From Chlorella sorokiniana (Eukaryota > Chlorophyta > Trebouxiophyceae > Chlorellales > Chlorellaceae), in NCBI GenBank assembly GCA_025917655.1, contig CP084616.1, positions 1,240,001 through 1,304,000 on the forward strand: a DNA stretch of 64,000 bases. The letters are read 5' to 3'. Position numbers and translations under genes: made by a program. The notes under the pieces were generated by a model. It was not told the DNA's origin, searched no databases, and was given only the letters and a program-made list of their open reading frames with translations. Below, one piece after another: positions 10,192 through 20,437 of the stretch. Positions within the stretch are counted from its first letter, which is position 1. Every line of letters begins with the position of its first letter.

Positions 10192-13100
10192 ATGCGGGCC
10201 TCCAATATCTTGGCATGCGCCACGCTTGCCCTCTTGCTGGGCGTGGCAGCTGCTCAGACGGCAGCCCCAAAGTACTGTGAGTTATTCGGTTTTGCCCATT
10301 GCTGGCGCACGGTTGAACACTGGCACTGATGCTGCCAAGCCCTTGGGCCGCCGCAGCTGCCGCCAGTCAGCAGTGGTGCTCGGTCAGGGGCGCTCACTGC
10401 GATACCCAACATGGAACCTTTCCGCCACCTTCCGTCCCCCCTCCCCCTGCAGCCTGCCCCGCCACGTGCCAGGCCAGCCTGGGCTGCCAGTGCGCCACCA
10501 CTACGCCCCCGGCAGCCTGGCCAACGGCGACGTGCCCCAGTTCATCGTGCTGACCAATGACGACGCCATCACCGTGGTCTCCCAGCCCATCATCCTCAAC
10601 ATCACCGAGAGGCACAGGAACAAGAACGGGTGCAAGATGCCGGCCACCTGGTTTGTCTCCGTGCAGTACACCGACCCCAACCTGGTCAAGCAGGTCTTTG
10701 TGCGCGGCCACGGTGAGCCTGCCGTGGTGAAGCCCATGGGGAGCCCGTGGTGGTGCAGCCGGGCAGCTGCCTGCCCGGGATTCAAGCAGGGAGCGGCAGG
10801 CGCCAGCGCCCGGGGCCCAGGCGAAGGCCCCAACTGTCCTGACGCTGCCCACACGCACCATTTGCACCCACCCCCACTCCCCTGCCTGCCCGCTTTGCAG
10901 AGATTGCCACACACACCATGACGCACGTGGCCAGCCCCAACGCCTCTGAGATCGTGGGTGCGCGCGACTGGCTGAACAAGACTGCAGGCATCCCCAAGGA
11001 AAAGGTGGTGGGCTTCCGCGCCCCCTACCTCATGTTCGACCCGCAGCAGCAGCGAGATCCTCCAAGAGAACGGTGAGTGGGGGTCGGTGCGGGGGGGAGG
11101 GAGGAGGACTGGCTAGGAAAGCTGCGCCTGCATCCGCAACCCAGGCACCCCCTGCCCCGCTTTGCACCCAGTCCTAACACACACCTGTCCCCTGTCGCGC
11201 AGGCTTCTCATTTGACTCCTCCATCAGCGAGCAGTACCCCACCGCCACCTCCCCCTCTGCCGGCCAGCGCCTGTGGCCCTACACCATGGACTACGGCCTG
11301 CCCCAGAACTGCGCCATCAGGTAGTTGACCGAGGCGCACCCCTTGCACCGCGGCGGTGCTGCGCCGGTTGCAGGACTGTGCATCCGGCCCCCCCATTAGC
11401 CCGCCAGCAGCACCGCGAGCACTCCGTGCCCGCCCTGACCCCCGCCTGTGCCCGCTGCACCCCTTGCCGCAGCACCGGCACCTGCTCCGTGGACGAGAGC
11501 CACCCCGGCCTGTGGGAGTTCCCCATGTGGAATGTGCAGGACGCCACCAACGTCACCGTGGCCTCCATGGACCCGCTGGTGGGCTGCTGGCGGGGAGGAA
11601 GGGGGGGGTGGGGGGGCGCTGCTGGCTGTTCGCTGGCAGCAAGAGAGCTTCGCGCTCGGCACGAAGCTGCCCTCGCGCCCCGCTGCCTGGCCCTGCCTGC
11701 TCCTGCGGTGGCAGGCGAGGGCGCTGATCCCGCCCCCGCCGGGCCCCGCACCCGCCTCGCCTGCTCCGTGCTGCAGGGCGACGCCTATGAGCTGTACAAG
11801 CTCCAGTTTGACCAGCGGTACGAGGGCAACCGCGCCCCGCTGGGCATCTTCATCCATGCCGCCTGGATCATCGCCGACCCCAGGTGTGTAGTGGGGGAAG
11901 GGGGGAGAGGAAGGGATCCCTGCCCCCTTTCTATCTGTGCCCGCTGGTCTGCCAACCCCAAGATGCCTGGCAGCCTGCTGGCCTGCCTGCCCGACGCCTC
12001 CCCCGGCGCACCACCACCCCCGCACCGCCGCCGCCCATGCAGCCGCGCCGAGATGGTGAACCGGTTCCTTGAGTACGCGCTGACCAAGGACAACGTCTTC
12101 CTGGTCACAGTCAGCCAGGTGCGGGCGGCTGGCACAAAGCTACCGAGGGCCGCAACCCGCGGCCATGCGGCCGCCATGCGGCGGCGCCCGCCCACCGTTC
12201 TTGCAGCCTCCCACCCATGTTGCCGCCCTCTCCTTTCTTGCAGGTGCTGGACTGGATGAAGAAGCCGGTGCCTGCCTCGGAGTACTCCCCCTCCTGCCCC
12301 AGCCCCCAGGAGCTGATGCAGCTGCTGCCCGAAGGCACCGACCTCTGCATCATGCCCAACCAGGGCTGCGACTACGTGAGCGCCGCGCCGCTCCGCGTTG
12401 CTGTCCGATGGCGGGGGGTGGATGGGATGGGCGCCGCATGCCCCGAGCGTCGCCCCCAGCGTCCCTGCCTCCCTTGACTTGGGCAGGCAGCCCGCCTTTC
12501 CCTCCCTCACCCTAACCCCTGCTGCCGCCGCACCCTTGGTCACCTGCTGGTGCCGCGCGCTTGCCCCCCCCGCAGGGCACCTTTGACTCCGCGGCCTGCA
12601 AGTGCCAGTGCCAGAACGAGAAGATCAACGCCGCGGGGTACTGCCGCGACGCCGAGGGCCGCTGCACGGTGCAGAAGGACTACGACTTTGCGGCCAAGGA
12701 CTACTTCTGCCCCAAGCCGGCCGCCGCCGCCCCCGCCGCCGCCCCCGCCGCCGCCCCCGCCGCGGGCCCCGCCGCCACCCCCGCCACCCCCGCCCAGTCT
12801 GCCGCTCAGCCGGTGACGGTTGAGATGGATGTGGAGGGGGCCACCCCGCCGACTTCACGGAGACGAGGGCGCTGGCGCTGTGCGCGCAGCTGCTGCGCCT
12901 CACCGGGGACCCCACCGCCACCTGCACCGTGGTGTCGGTGCAGGCCACCGCCGGCCGCCGCCTGCTCCAGGTGCGTGCCCGCCCCCTGCCTGCGCACCTC
13001 CAGCATGGTGCCCGCCGCCAGCGTGGACTGACCTCTGGGTGCCTGCGCCTGCCTTCCACCATCACTCCTGGCACCCCCAATCCACCCCACCACCCCGCCC

Positions 13101-14201
13101 TTTGCCCCCTTGAGCTCACCCCTGCTTGCCATCCCGGCTTCTTTCCCCTTCCCACCCCCTGCAGGACAAGGTGCACGTGATCGTGGCCATCTCCACCAGG
13201 AACGCCAATGCCACCGTCGCCGCGCTGCAGACCGACACCGTCTACACCCTGCTCACCCCCGCCGGCATCAACGCCACCCCCGGCACCATCAAGGCCACCC
13301 TGGGCGCACCTGCGGCCCCCGCCCCCGCTGCCGCCCCTACCGACAACGGCTCCAGCGACGGCGGTTCCACCGACGGCGACTCCACCGACGACAGCACCAC
13401 CGACGACGGCGCTCCCGCCGAGGGCGACACGCAGGGCAGCGCCGCCTCGACCGATGACGACAGCAGCGGCAGCTCCAACATCGGCGCCATCGTGGGCGGC
13501 GTGGTTGGCGGCGTGCTCGCCGCCGTGGCCCTTGGCGCCGGCGTCTGGGTGAGGCTGGTGGAGGGCGGGCTGCCGCTCGCTGGGGGCTCGCTCGAGCCGC
13601 GTGTGGCAGCTGGCGGCCGGCAGCGCTTGCGTGTAGCATGGGCACACCCGCCTGGCCCGCCCCCTCTGAACCGCCTCTGAGGCTGCTGTTTTGGCTGCTG
13701 GCTGGGCTCTGCCCTGGCCTGCCCCGCTCCTGTTCACCTTCTTGCTCGCTGCCCCCCCTGCAGTACTGGCGCCGCCGCAAGGCGTCCAGCAAGGCTGACG
13801 CCGCCGTGGAGGCGCGCACCGCGTCCTTCAACCCCACCTTCGCCGGGGTCACGGCCTCGGGTGAGGCGCGGGCGGCTGAGGGCCCCGCCACGCCGCCGCC
13901 GCCGCTGCATCAGGGGGCGGCGAGCCTGGCAGGCGGGCCTGCCTGTCGTGCGGGCCAGGCTCTGCATGCTCACCGACCGCCGCACCCCCTCCACACACAC
14001 ACCCTCCACAACACCCCACACAACACCCCCTCCTCATCCCCCTCACACCATCCCCAGCGCACCAACCCCCCTCCCCGCCCGCCCCCGCCCGTCGCAGTGC
14101 GCTCCACCCGCAGCCCCACCAAGAAGCAGCTGGCGGAGGCGGAGGTGTGCGAGTCGCCGCTGCGCGATTCCATGGCCCGCCTGCCCTCGCAGCAGCAGTA
14201 G
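10192..14201 (+). CDS. chitin deacetylase (CDA2), secreted, type I membrane protein
   Basis: ATG is at 10192-10194 and TAG at 14199-14201. Exons: 10192-10276, 10453-10712, 10901-11072, 11203-11320, 11473-11578, 11777-11883, 12043-12118, 12244-12375, 12576-12970, 13165-13548, 13764-13860, 14098-14201, all GT-AG. A signal peptide (MRASNILACATLALLLGVAA) precedes a metazoan-type CE4 domain: LTNDDAITVV, HEIATHTMTHV, VGFRAPYLMFD, LWPYTMDYGLPQNC, NRAPLGIFIHAAWI, VTVSQVLDWMKKP. Then come a Cys-rich module (AACKCQCQNE...CTVQKDYDF), an Ala/Pro linker, a conserved algal domain (ALALCAQLLRLTGDPTATC), an acidic Ser/Thr/Asp stalk, a membrane span (IGAIVGGVVGGVLAAVALGA) and a basic cytosolic tail (WRRRKASSK...LPSQQQ). 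It is predicted to deacetylate chitin at the plasma membrane or wall. Single-base gaps at 10506-10510 and 12844-12847 and an indel near 11050 break the frame; I treat them as probable errors. Confidence 0.87.
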
Positions 14202-14876
14202 GGCCCCGGCGCCGCCGCACCCACCTACCACGCTGCCCCTGGGCGGCGCCCGGCGCAAGGCGGCACCTGACCGCCGCGCCCCCAACTAATGGCTGTACTG
14301 TTTGCTTGATGCGACTTTGCTCTGGAGCCCTGGATGGGCGTCGCCTTCGGCAGCGCCCGGCCAGAGCTCTTTCAAGGCTGGCTGTTTGGTGGCCGCGACG
14401 CCGGCAGCTGCGACAAGCTGGCCGTGCGAATCGTCCTATTCTTTGTGCCCGGTTGTCCCATTGACAACAGAAATGTCTGCTAGACTCCCTCCTGCCCTGG
14501 TTCTGATGCTGTCGAGGATGCGCACCTGATCTATGTTACATCAACAGCACAGACAAACGACGGCGCAAAAACAGCCCCTATCACAAGGGCTGCAACGGGG
14601 CAGCAGCCTGCTCGAGGGCAGCAGCCCGGTGGGGAAGGCTGGCACAACTGGGCCCAGGAGCGGCAGCTGCTGCTTTGCTTTGTTGGCACAGGCCTGCCGA
14701 GTGCACGAAGGGCTCGGGGCTCCTGCAGCGTGGGCAGCTCAGGGCGGCAGGCCGTCCCTGCGCTGCCGCTTGACACCGGGCGCGGGGGCGCTGCATCCCG
14801 CGACGCCTGGGCCGGCTTCTTGCGCTGCCGATGCGCTGGGCGCGCACTGCCGGGGGAGCGAGGGCTGGCGGCGTCG
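14202..14876. other. convergent 3' intergenic region, CDA2/AP2-A
   Basis: This is the space between the stops of CDA2 (+) and AP2-A (-). A TTACA at 14534-14538 (TGTAA on the minus strand) could serve AP2-A, though it is about 340 nt from the stop. The region is almost identical to 22057-22730. Confidence 0.45.
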
Positions 14877-17800
14877 TCAGCTGCGGGGGGTGGGGCTCCG
14901 CCCAGCTGCGCTCGCATTGAGCTGCAGCAGCGCGGCCGCCTGGTCAAAGGCAGACGCTGTCGAGCCCGTGCGAGTGATGCTGGCTGCGCGGCGGGGCCGG
15001 CCCGCCGGCGCACTGGCAGCTGCCGCAGCAGCAGACTCCTGCTCCTGGGCGGCCTCCGCAGCGGCGATGAGGCTGGGCACCAGGTTGCGCTTTTGCGGGC
15101 GAGCGTTGCGCCCGCACTGGCACCTGAGCGGGCGGCTGCGCGGCGGGCGGCACGCTGTGCGCGCTGCTCTGCCAGGGCGGCCGGGTTGCTTGCCGCCGCC
15201 TCGGCCTCGGGGGACAGCTCAAAGTCGAGGAGGGAGGCGGGGAGGGCGTGGGCGGCCTGCCGCTGCCGCTTGGCGGGCGGGGGGCTCCCCATCGCCCTCC
15301 CCCAGCTTGTGCTGTTGCTGCCTCCTGGCTGCGTGCCTGGTCTGCGCGGCCTGCTGCTGCCGAGCCTGGCGCACCCGGTCCTGCTGCCTCAGCTGCGCCT
15401 GCTGCGCCTGCTGCGCTGGCGGGACCACCAGCACCGGCTGCTGAGGCAGCCACGCGGGCCTCGCTACCAGCGGCGCGCCCAGCTGCACCACCGTGTGCGG
15501 CGCGTCTCTCCACCCCTGCGGCGGCCACTGCGGCGGCGGGGGCCGAGCAGGGGCCGGCGTCCAGCCTGCGGTAACGCCATGACGCGCCACCAGCCCGCCC
15601 GGCGCACCCCCACCGCTCGTCACCGGCAGCGTGTATGCTTGCTGCGGTGGCGGCTGCAGAGGCGGGATGCGTCCTTTGGCGTGGGCTGCCGACAGCGGCA
15701 GGGTGCGTACAGGGGCGGGGGAGGGGCTCGGAGGGCGGCCGGCTCCGGTTGCGTCGGGAGGCCAGCGCCGCCGCCAAGGCGCGCACCGGCCCCGGCAGCT
15801 GCAGCCGCACGTTGGCTGGCGGGGGGCTTGCTGCGAGGGGTGGCTGCCCCGGGTGGCTGGGGCGTGGCGTCAGCGCCCGCGCGGGCAGCAGGCGACGCCG
15901 CATCCGCGGTGGACGAGGCCGTGGATACCGCCTCATCCGAGCTTGGCAGCGCCGCCAGCGGCCGCCGTGTAAGCCCGCCCACGCCCGCTGGAGCTGCGAG
16001 GGAGGGAGCGGCTCCGCGCCGGCCCCCTGTCAGCGCTGCCCCCTTAAGGGCTTGTGCTGCAGCCGCCTCCTTGGCTGGCCGGCCGCCCTGGACAGCTGGA
16101 GCCGCCCTGCTGGCTTGCCTGCCCGCGTCTGAGCCCTTTGCGTCCACCCCTTCAGCCTTGCTGAGCCCGCTGGGCTTGGCAGTCGCCCTGCCGCCCTTGT
16201 TCGCTGCTCCGCCGCCCTTGCCCTCTGCAGAGCGGCGCTTGGCTGCCGCCGCCGCCTCCTTCTCTGCCTTCTTGGCCTCTGCCGCCTTGTGCGCCACCTC
16301 CTTTGCTTGGCGATGAGCGCCTGCCCAGCTAGCGGCTGCGGCAGCGGCTGGTCGTTGTCATCATAGAACAGGCACCAGCCTGGGATGTGTGAGGGGGTGG
16401 GGAGGGGGGGCGGCAGATCGCGCAGATTGCGTTCAAGCATGCGCAGCAACCTTGTTGCACTGCCCGTGGACAGCACAGGGAGGTGCCCGACAGGGGACGG
16501 CTCGACACCCGAGGCCCTCGCCGCACCGCAGCCTGCCCGGGCGCACCTATCGGCTTGTGCTTGAGCCACTCCTGAATCACCGCCTGGGGAACTGGCAGGT
16601 TGATCTTGGTGCCTGCGCCTGCAGGGCACCAAGCGGAGGCAGGCAGAAAGAGTCGGCTGATTCAGCCACAGATCACTGCTGCCGATGGTGCACAGGAGCC
16701 AGGGGCAGGCTGTGTGTGTCGCCGGCACAGGTGTCGCCCCTCCCCACAAACAGGAAAACAACATCGGCGGCATCGCGCCTCGGTACTGGATGGCGGCCTT
16801 GTCCCACGCCCTTGCAGCCTGCGGCATGTGTGAAGGATTCGAGCGACAGGGCGTTTCAGCGTAAGGCATAGGTAGCGTGCTGCCAGCATTGTAGCTCGGG
16901 TATGCGTGGCGGGGACGCATCGGGCTCTGGTCAGTCCCCGCTCCAGCCTCCCAACACGGCCGAGGTGCGCTTTGCAGCTGCTAGCTTCCAACCCCTCCAA
17001 CCGCTGCTCCCAGCCCCCACCCACCTCCTCCTCCGTGTCATACATGCCCACTTGGATGACCTGCGGCAGGCGGGGGATGCATCTTTGCTCAGGCAGGCCG
17101 TGTTCAGGGAGGGCGACGCGTCCACACTCCTGCCTGTGGCAGCGCCCCACCTTGTTACGGTAAGTGAACTGGGCGCGCCAACGGCCCGTGGGCATCCTGC
17201 AACGGCGGCAGTGGGGCGTGGAGGGAGGGTGTGGAGGGTCCACGGCGCAGGCGGGGTGCATGGTTTGATCGCGCAAGGCAGGATGCCGAGCGCTGGAGAC
17301 ATGCCTTTCAAGCAGGAACCGGGGCAGAGCGCGCAAAGCGAGCATGTGCGAGGCACGTGTTGTTCGCATGCGGCTGCCCACCTGTACACCCCTTGTACCG
17401 CATGCTGCGCATGGAGAAGGGCTTGCTGCTGTCGCCCTGCGGCGGCTGCACGTGCAGGAAAGGGGGCAGAGTGGGTGCAGGACAGTGCGTCTGTCGAGGG
17501 CAGGGTGTGGGCAGGCGGTGCACCGAGCTCTTGGTTGTCAACAGCCTACCCTAGACAAGCGGGGTATGAGCCGACGGCTGGTGTCGTAGCACACGTGGTG
17601 CTGCTCACCGGTGTGACGGCAAACGGCGCCACCTCAGCTTGGTTAGCGTCCACCTCGCCCGCAGCGGCCGCTGCGTCGCCTCGCCGCTTGGCCGCCTTTT
17701 GGGGCCGCGAGTGCTTGCCGCCTGCCCTTGCTGCGCGATCTGTGACCCCTGCGGCCGCCGCCGCGGGGAGGCAGGCTGGCCGGGCTCCCCCTCCATCCCC

Positions 17801-19443
17801 TGCTGCACCTTGCAGCGAGCATAGGCCGGGGAGGTGGGAGGGGTGGCGACGCTGGGCGATGAGGCTCCCCCAGCCTCCTCTGGTTGCTCTGCGGGGCGAG
17901 AGGCAGGCCGGGGGCGACTGAGGGGTGATTGCTGGACGCGGCAGGTTTCGCGGGAAGCTGTGCTGTGTGCCATGCTCTTGAAGGGCGGCCAGACTGGTGG
18001 GCACGTGTGATTCCCCCACGTACCGGAAGCCAGCGGGTTGTACTGCAGGTGCTCCCCGAACACGTAACGAAACGGGCGTTGGCCTGCTGCGCAGCAAACA
18101 GCGGCTTCACGACTGAACCAGTCGGGGTAGCCCGCGCCATCAGCACTTTCCGGGCGCAAGGCGTGCGGGGCGGCTCGCTGCCAGCCGGTTGGAGAGGCTG
18201 CAGCGCTGCAGGCGTCCCAAGCGGGCCGGGCCACCGCCACGCCCTGCTGCCCGTCCTGCTGCTGCTGACCTGGCTGATGCTCAAACTGCAGTGGCAGCTG
18301 GTTGACCTGCTCTAGCTCTGCTCTCGGACCAGGCTGTGCTGCTGGTGCTGCCTGTTGCTGCCGCCGCCGCGGCAGGGTGATGTGTGGCTCGGGCTGCTGC
18401 AGCTGCTGGCTGCGCGGATGCCACGAGAGCATTTCCAGCTGCTGTGCCGTCACAATCTGCAGGGGGCTGCTGCTGCAAGGCGTCCCGGCTGCGGAAGGCG
18501 GGGGCGGGGAGGACCCTGACAGCTGTGCAGCCCCTTGCCCTGGGGCAGAGCCTGCTGAGCCTGCTGCCAGTGCCATGGGCAGTGGACCAGTGCCGGGGCT
18601 GTGCGCAGCTGGCTGCCGCCCCTTGGAGCTGGGCCTGCCGGTGGTGACAGTGGCGGCGCGGACGGCTGGGCTTCTGGGGCTGCTGCCAGGGAATGGAGTG
18701 CGGTTGACGGGGAGCAAGTGGGGGGCAGCGGCGGCAGAGCGGCGGGGCGTCGCGGCTGGTGCGACGCTGGCTGCCTGTCCCCGACCCTCTCCTCATTAGC
18801 ACGGCTGCCCAGCAGCTGCAGGGTACGAAGGATTGGCTCTAGGGGTGCAGACCTGGCTGCCTGGGAGGCTGCTGCCGAGGCGTGGGCTGCCGCTGTGTCG
18901 CCCGTGCGACTTGGGGCTCGGCTGGCTCCAGCACTGGTGCTCCTGCCTTGCCATGCTGCATGCTGCCCAGCGGGAGTGGCAGGCGGGGGCCGCAGGCGCA
19001 GAGGGGGCAGGGAGGGCGGGGAAGCAACCAAGGGCTGCAGGGCAGAGCTTGCTGATAGGGCGGCGTGCGGCGCTCGAGCGCCTTGCATGCCAGCAGCGGG
19101 TGCGGCGGTCGTCGGCGGCGCTTCTGGCGAGAGGGTTGGAGCCGTGCCTCCTGTCGGCCCGAAGGGAAAGAAGCTCAGGCTTGCTTGCTCTGGTGACAAC
19201 AGAGGCTTCTGCACGGGTCAGGCGTGCAGGAAGTCAGAGCTGGAAGCCTTGGAGGCGAGGCGGCCGTGTACCACATGCTACTGCCCTCACCATGCTCATC
19301 GGCGTGGCCAGCATGCCAGAGGGCGAGGCTGGCAGGGTGAAGGGCGTGGATGCATGAGGCGTGGAGGTGCCTTGCAGACCCTCGGCTTGCTGCATGCCCC
19401 GAGGCTGGGGCTGGGCAGAAGTCCAGCCTGTGTTCACCCCCAT
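14877..19443 (-). CDS. AP2/ERF-domain transcription factor, copy A
   Basis: ATG is at 19441-19443 (MGVNTGWTSAQPQPRG...); exon 1 ends LATPMSM and joins KPLLSPEQASLSFFPFGPTG. A long Gln/Pro/Ala-rich N-terminal region follows (LQIVTAQQLEMLSW, LPLQFEHQPGQQQQDGQQG). One AP2 DNA-binding domain is split over four exons near 17420-16770: MRYKG, PTGRWRAQFTYRNKV, IQVGMYDTEE and ARAWDKAAIQYRGA. Downstream are INLPVPQAVIQEWLKHKPIG, a Lys/Glu/Ala-rich region (AHKAAEAKKAEKEAAAAAKR) and a low-complexity tail ending AAGRSPTPRS. A nuclear, DNA-binding role is inferred from the AP2 fold. Relative to copy B it lacks one base at 17389-17392 (YKGVYR becomes YKGCTG), near 18070 (FRYVFGEHLQYN changes frame) and at 15111-15113. 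It is convergent with CDA2. The target genes are unknown. Confidence 0.7.
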
Positions 19444-19543
19444 TGGACAAACAAGGCGGCCCACGGTGCCCAGGCAGCAGAAGGCAGGGGTTGGGACTCT
19501 GGCACGCAGTCTGGAGCGGCCCTGGCAATCTCCTTAGTTGCCC

Positions 19544-20277
19544 CACCCTACTATGTATGGGAAAGTTACTGAGGCAGTTTACGGGTGTTTCCGACCTTGT
19601 AACCTAGTTTCTGCGTCGGAAACTGGATTGAGCTCGGAAACTCTGCACAGTTTCCGAGCAAGCCAGAAACTCGAGTTTCTGAGCCTTAGCTTTGTGAAGC
19701 AATCACAGTTGTTTATGCAATTGGACATTAAGCAGAGGTGTCGAGGGGTGTCCTCAACCTTATTTCTTGCCAGAGCGCAGGACCTTGACAATTGGCGGTA
19801 CAGCTGCGGCGACAGCGTTGCGGCCAGCTCTGCAGGCCAGGCTTGCAGAATAGACATGCAAGCAAGGCAACACAGTCAAAATAGTTATGCAAGGCTACAT
19901 AATTCACTGCAGGCACCTCCTGGGCATGCAGCCATGGCTGCGAGTGCAGCTGTCCAGGCTGTCAAGGCACCGCCGTTGCTGCTCGCAGGCAGGACCGTGA
20001 CATGCAATGCGACGCTCTCAGCCATAACCCTCCTCATGCCCTGCGGCTTTGATCCTGTGCTCATGAGGGTCTCACAAGCGATGCTGCGGCAGCTATGCAG
20101 TGGGAAGGTCAAACTGACACTACTGCTATGAAGGGACATCATTTGGGAGGGGGGTGCGCGAGGAGCGGGGGGCCTGGCGGTGCCGCTGGAAACAGAAGAC
20201 TGGATTTAAACACAATGCATGCAGTTTCAAAACCAGCAGACGGATAAGGTTGAAAAAGTCAGTTTGGGAGCCGGGCT
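19544..20277. other. unique spacer between the two duplicon copies
   Basis: This stretch is less GC-rich than its flanks and has no counterpart elsewhere in the window. It contains the inverted-repeat cluster at 19587-19681. A plus-strand frame of about 190 codons (19538-20131) starts from a non-ATG codon and shows no domain or GC3 bias, so I do not call it a gene. Confidence 0.5.
19587..19681. repeat. cluster of GTTTCCGA/TCGGAAAC inverted repeats
   Basis: Within 95 bp: GTTTCCGAC (19587-19595) pairs with GTCGGAAAC (19615-19623); an 11-bp arm GCTCGGAAACT (19632-19642) pairs with AGTTTCCGAGC (19649-19659) across a 6-nt loop; and CAGAAACTCGAGTTTCTG (19664-19681) is a perfect 18-bp palindrome. 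It sits about 45 bp beyond the end of duplicon copy A. Confidence 0.8.
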
Positions 20278-20437
20278 GGGATGGGCGCCCGTGCCCCCAA
20301 GCGTCGCCCCCAGCGTCCCTGCCTCCCTTGACTTGGGCAGGCAGCCCGCCTTTCCCTCCCTCACCCTAACCCCTGCTGCCGTCTCACCCCTTGGTCACCC
20401 GCTCGTGTCGTGCGATTCGCCCCCTATCCCCAGGCAG

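Larger units (their letters stand above)
12424..19543. repeat. segmental duplication, copy A (7.1 kb, direct repeat)
   Basis: This block matches 20278-27420 in the same orientation, offset 7854 bp at its left end. It starts inside the intron before the CDA2 exon at 12576 and ends just 5' of AP2-A. It therefore carries the 3' part of CDA2 and a whole AP2 gene. The match is nearly base-perfect over 13.2-14.9 kb and visibly weaker over 17-19.5 kb. Confidence 0.95.

Noticed and set aside
12844-12847. Programmed ribosomal frameshifting in CDA2
   Set aside because: Similar one-base gaps occur beside C/G runs in many unrelated genes, without a shared slippery site or stimulatory structure; sequence error explains them better.
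14533-16316. Long plus-strand frames (up to 528 codons) opposite AP2-A, and the matching ones opposite AP2-B
   Set aside because: They are antisense shadows of GC3-rich coding sequence. The minus frames contain the conserved C-terminal regions and join to the AP2 exons.
19587-19681. CRISPR-like or tandem-repeat array
   Set aside because: The units are inverted, not direct, with no regular spacers. In a eukaryotic nuclear context a CRISPR array is not expected.
19538-20131. A plus-strand frame of almost 200 codons in the duplicon spacer
   Set aside because: It starts at a non-ATG codon, lacks GC3 bias and any domain, and spans the inverted-repeat cluster.
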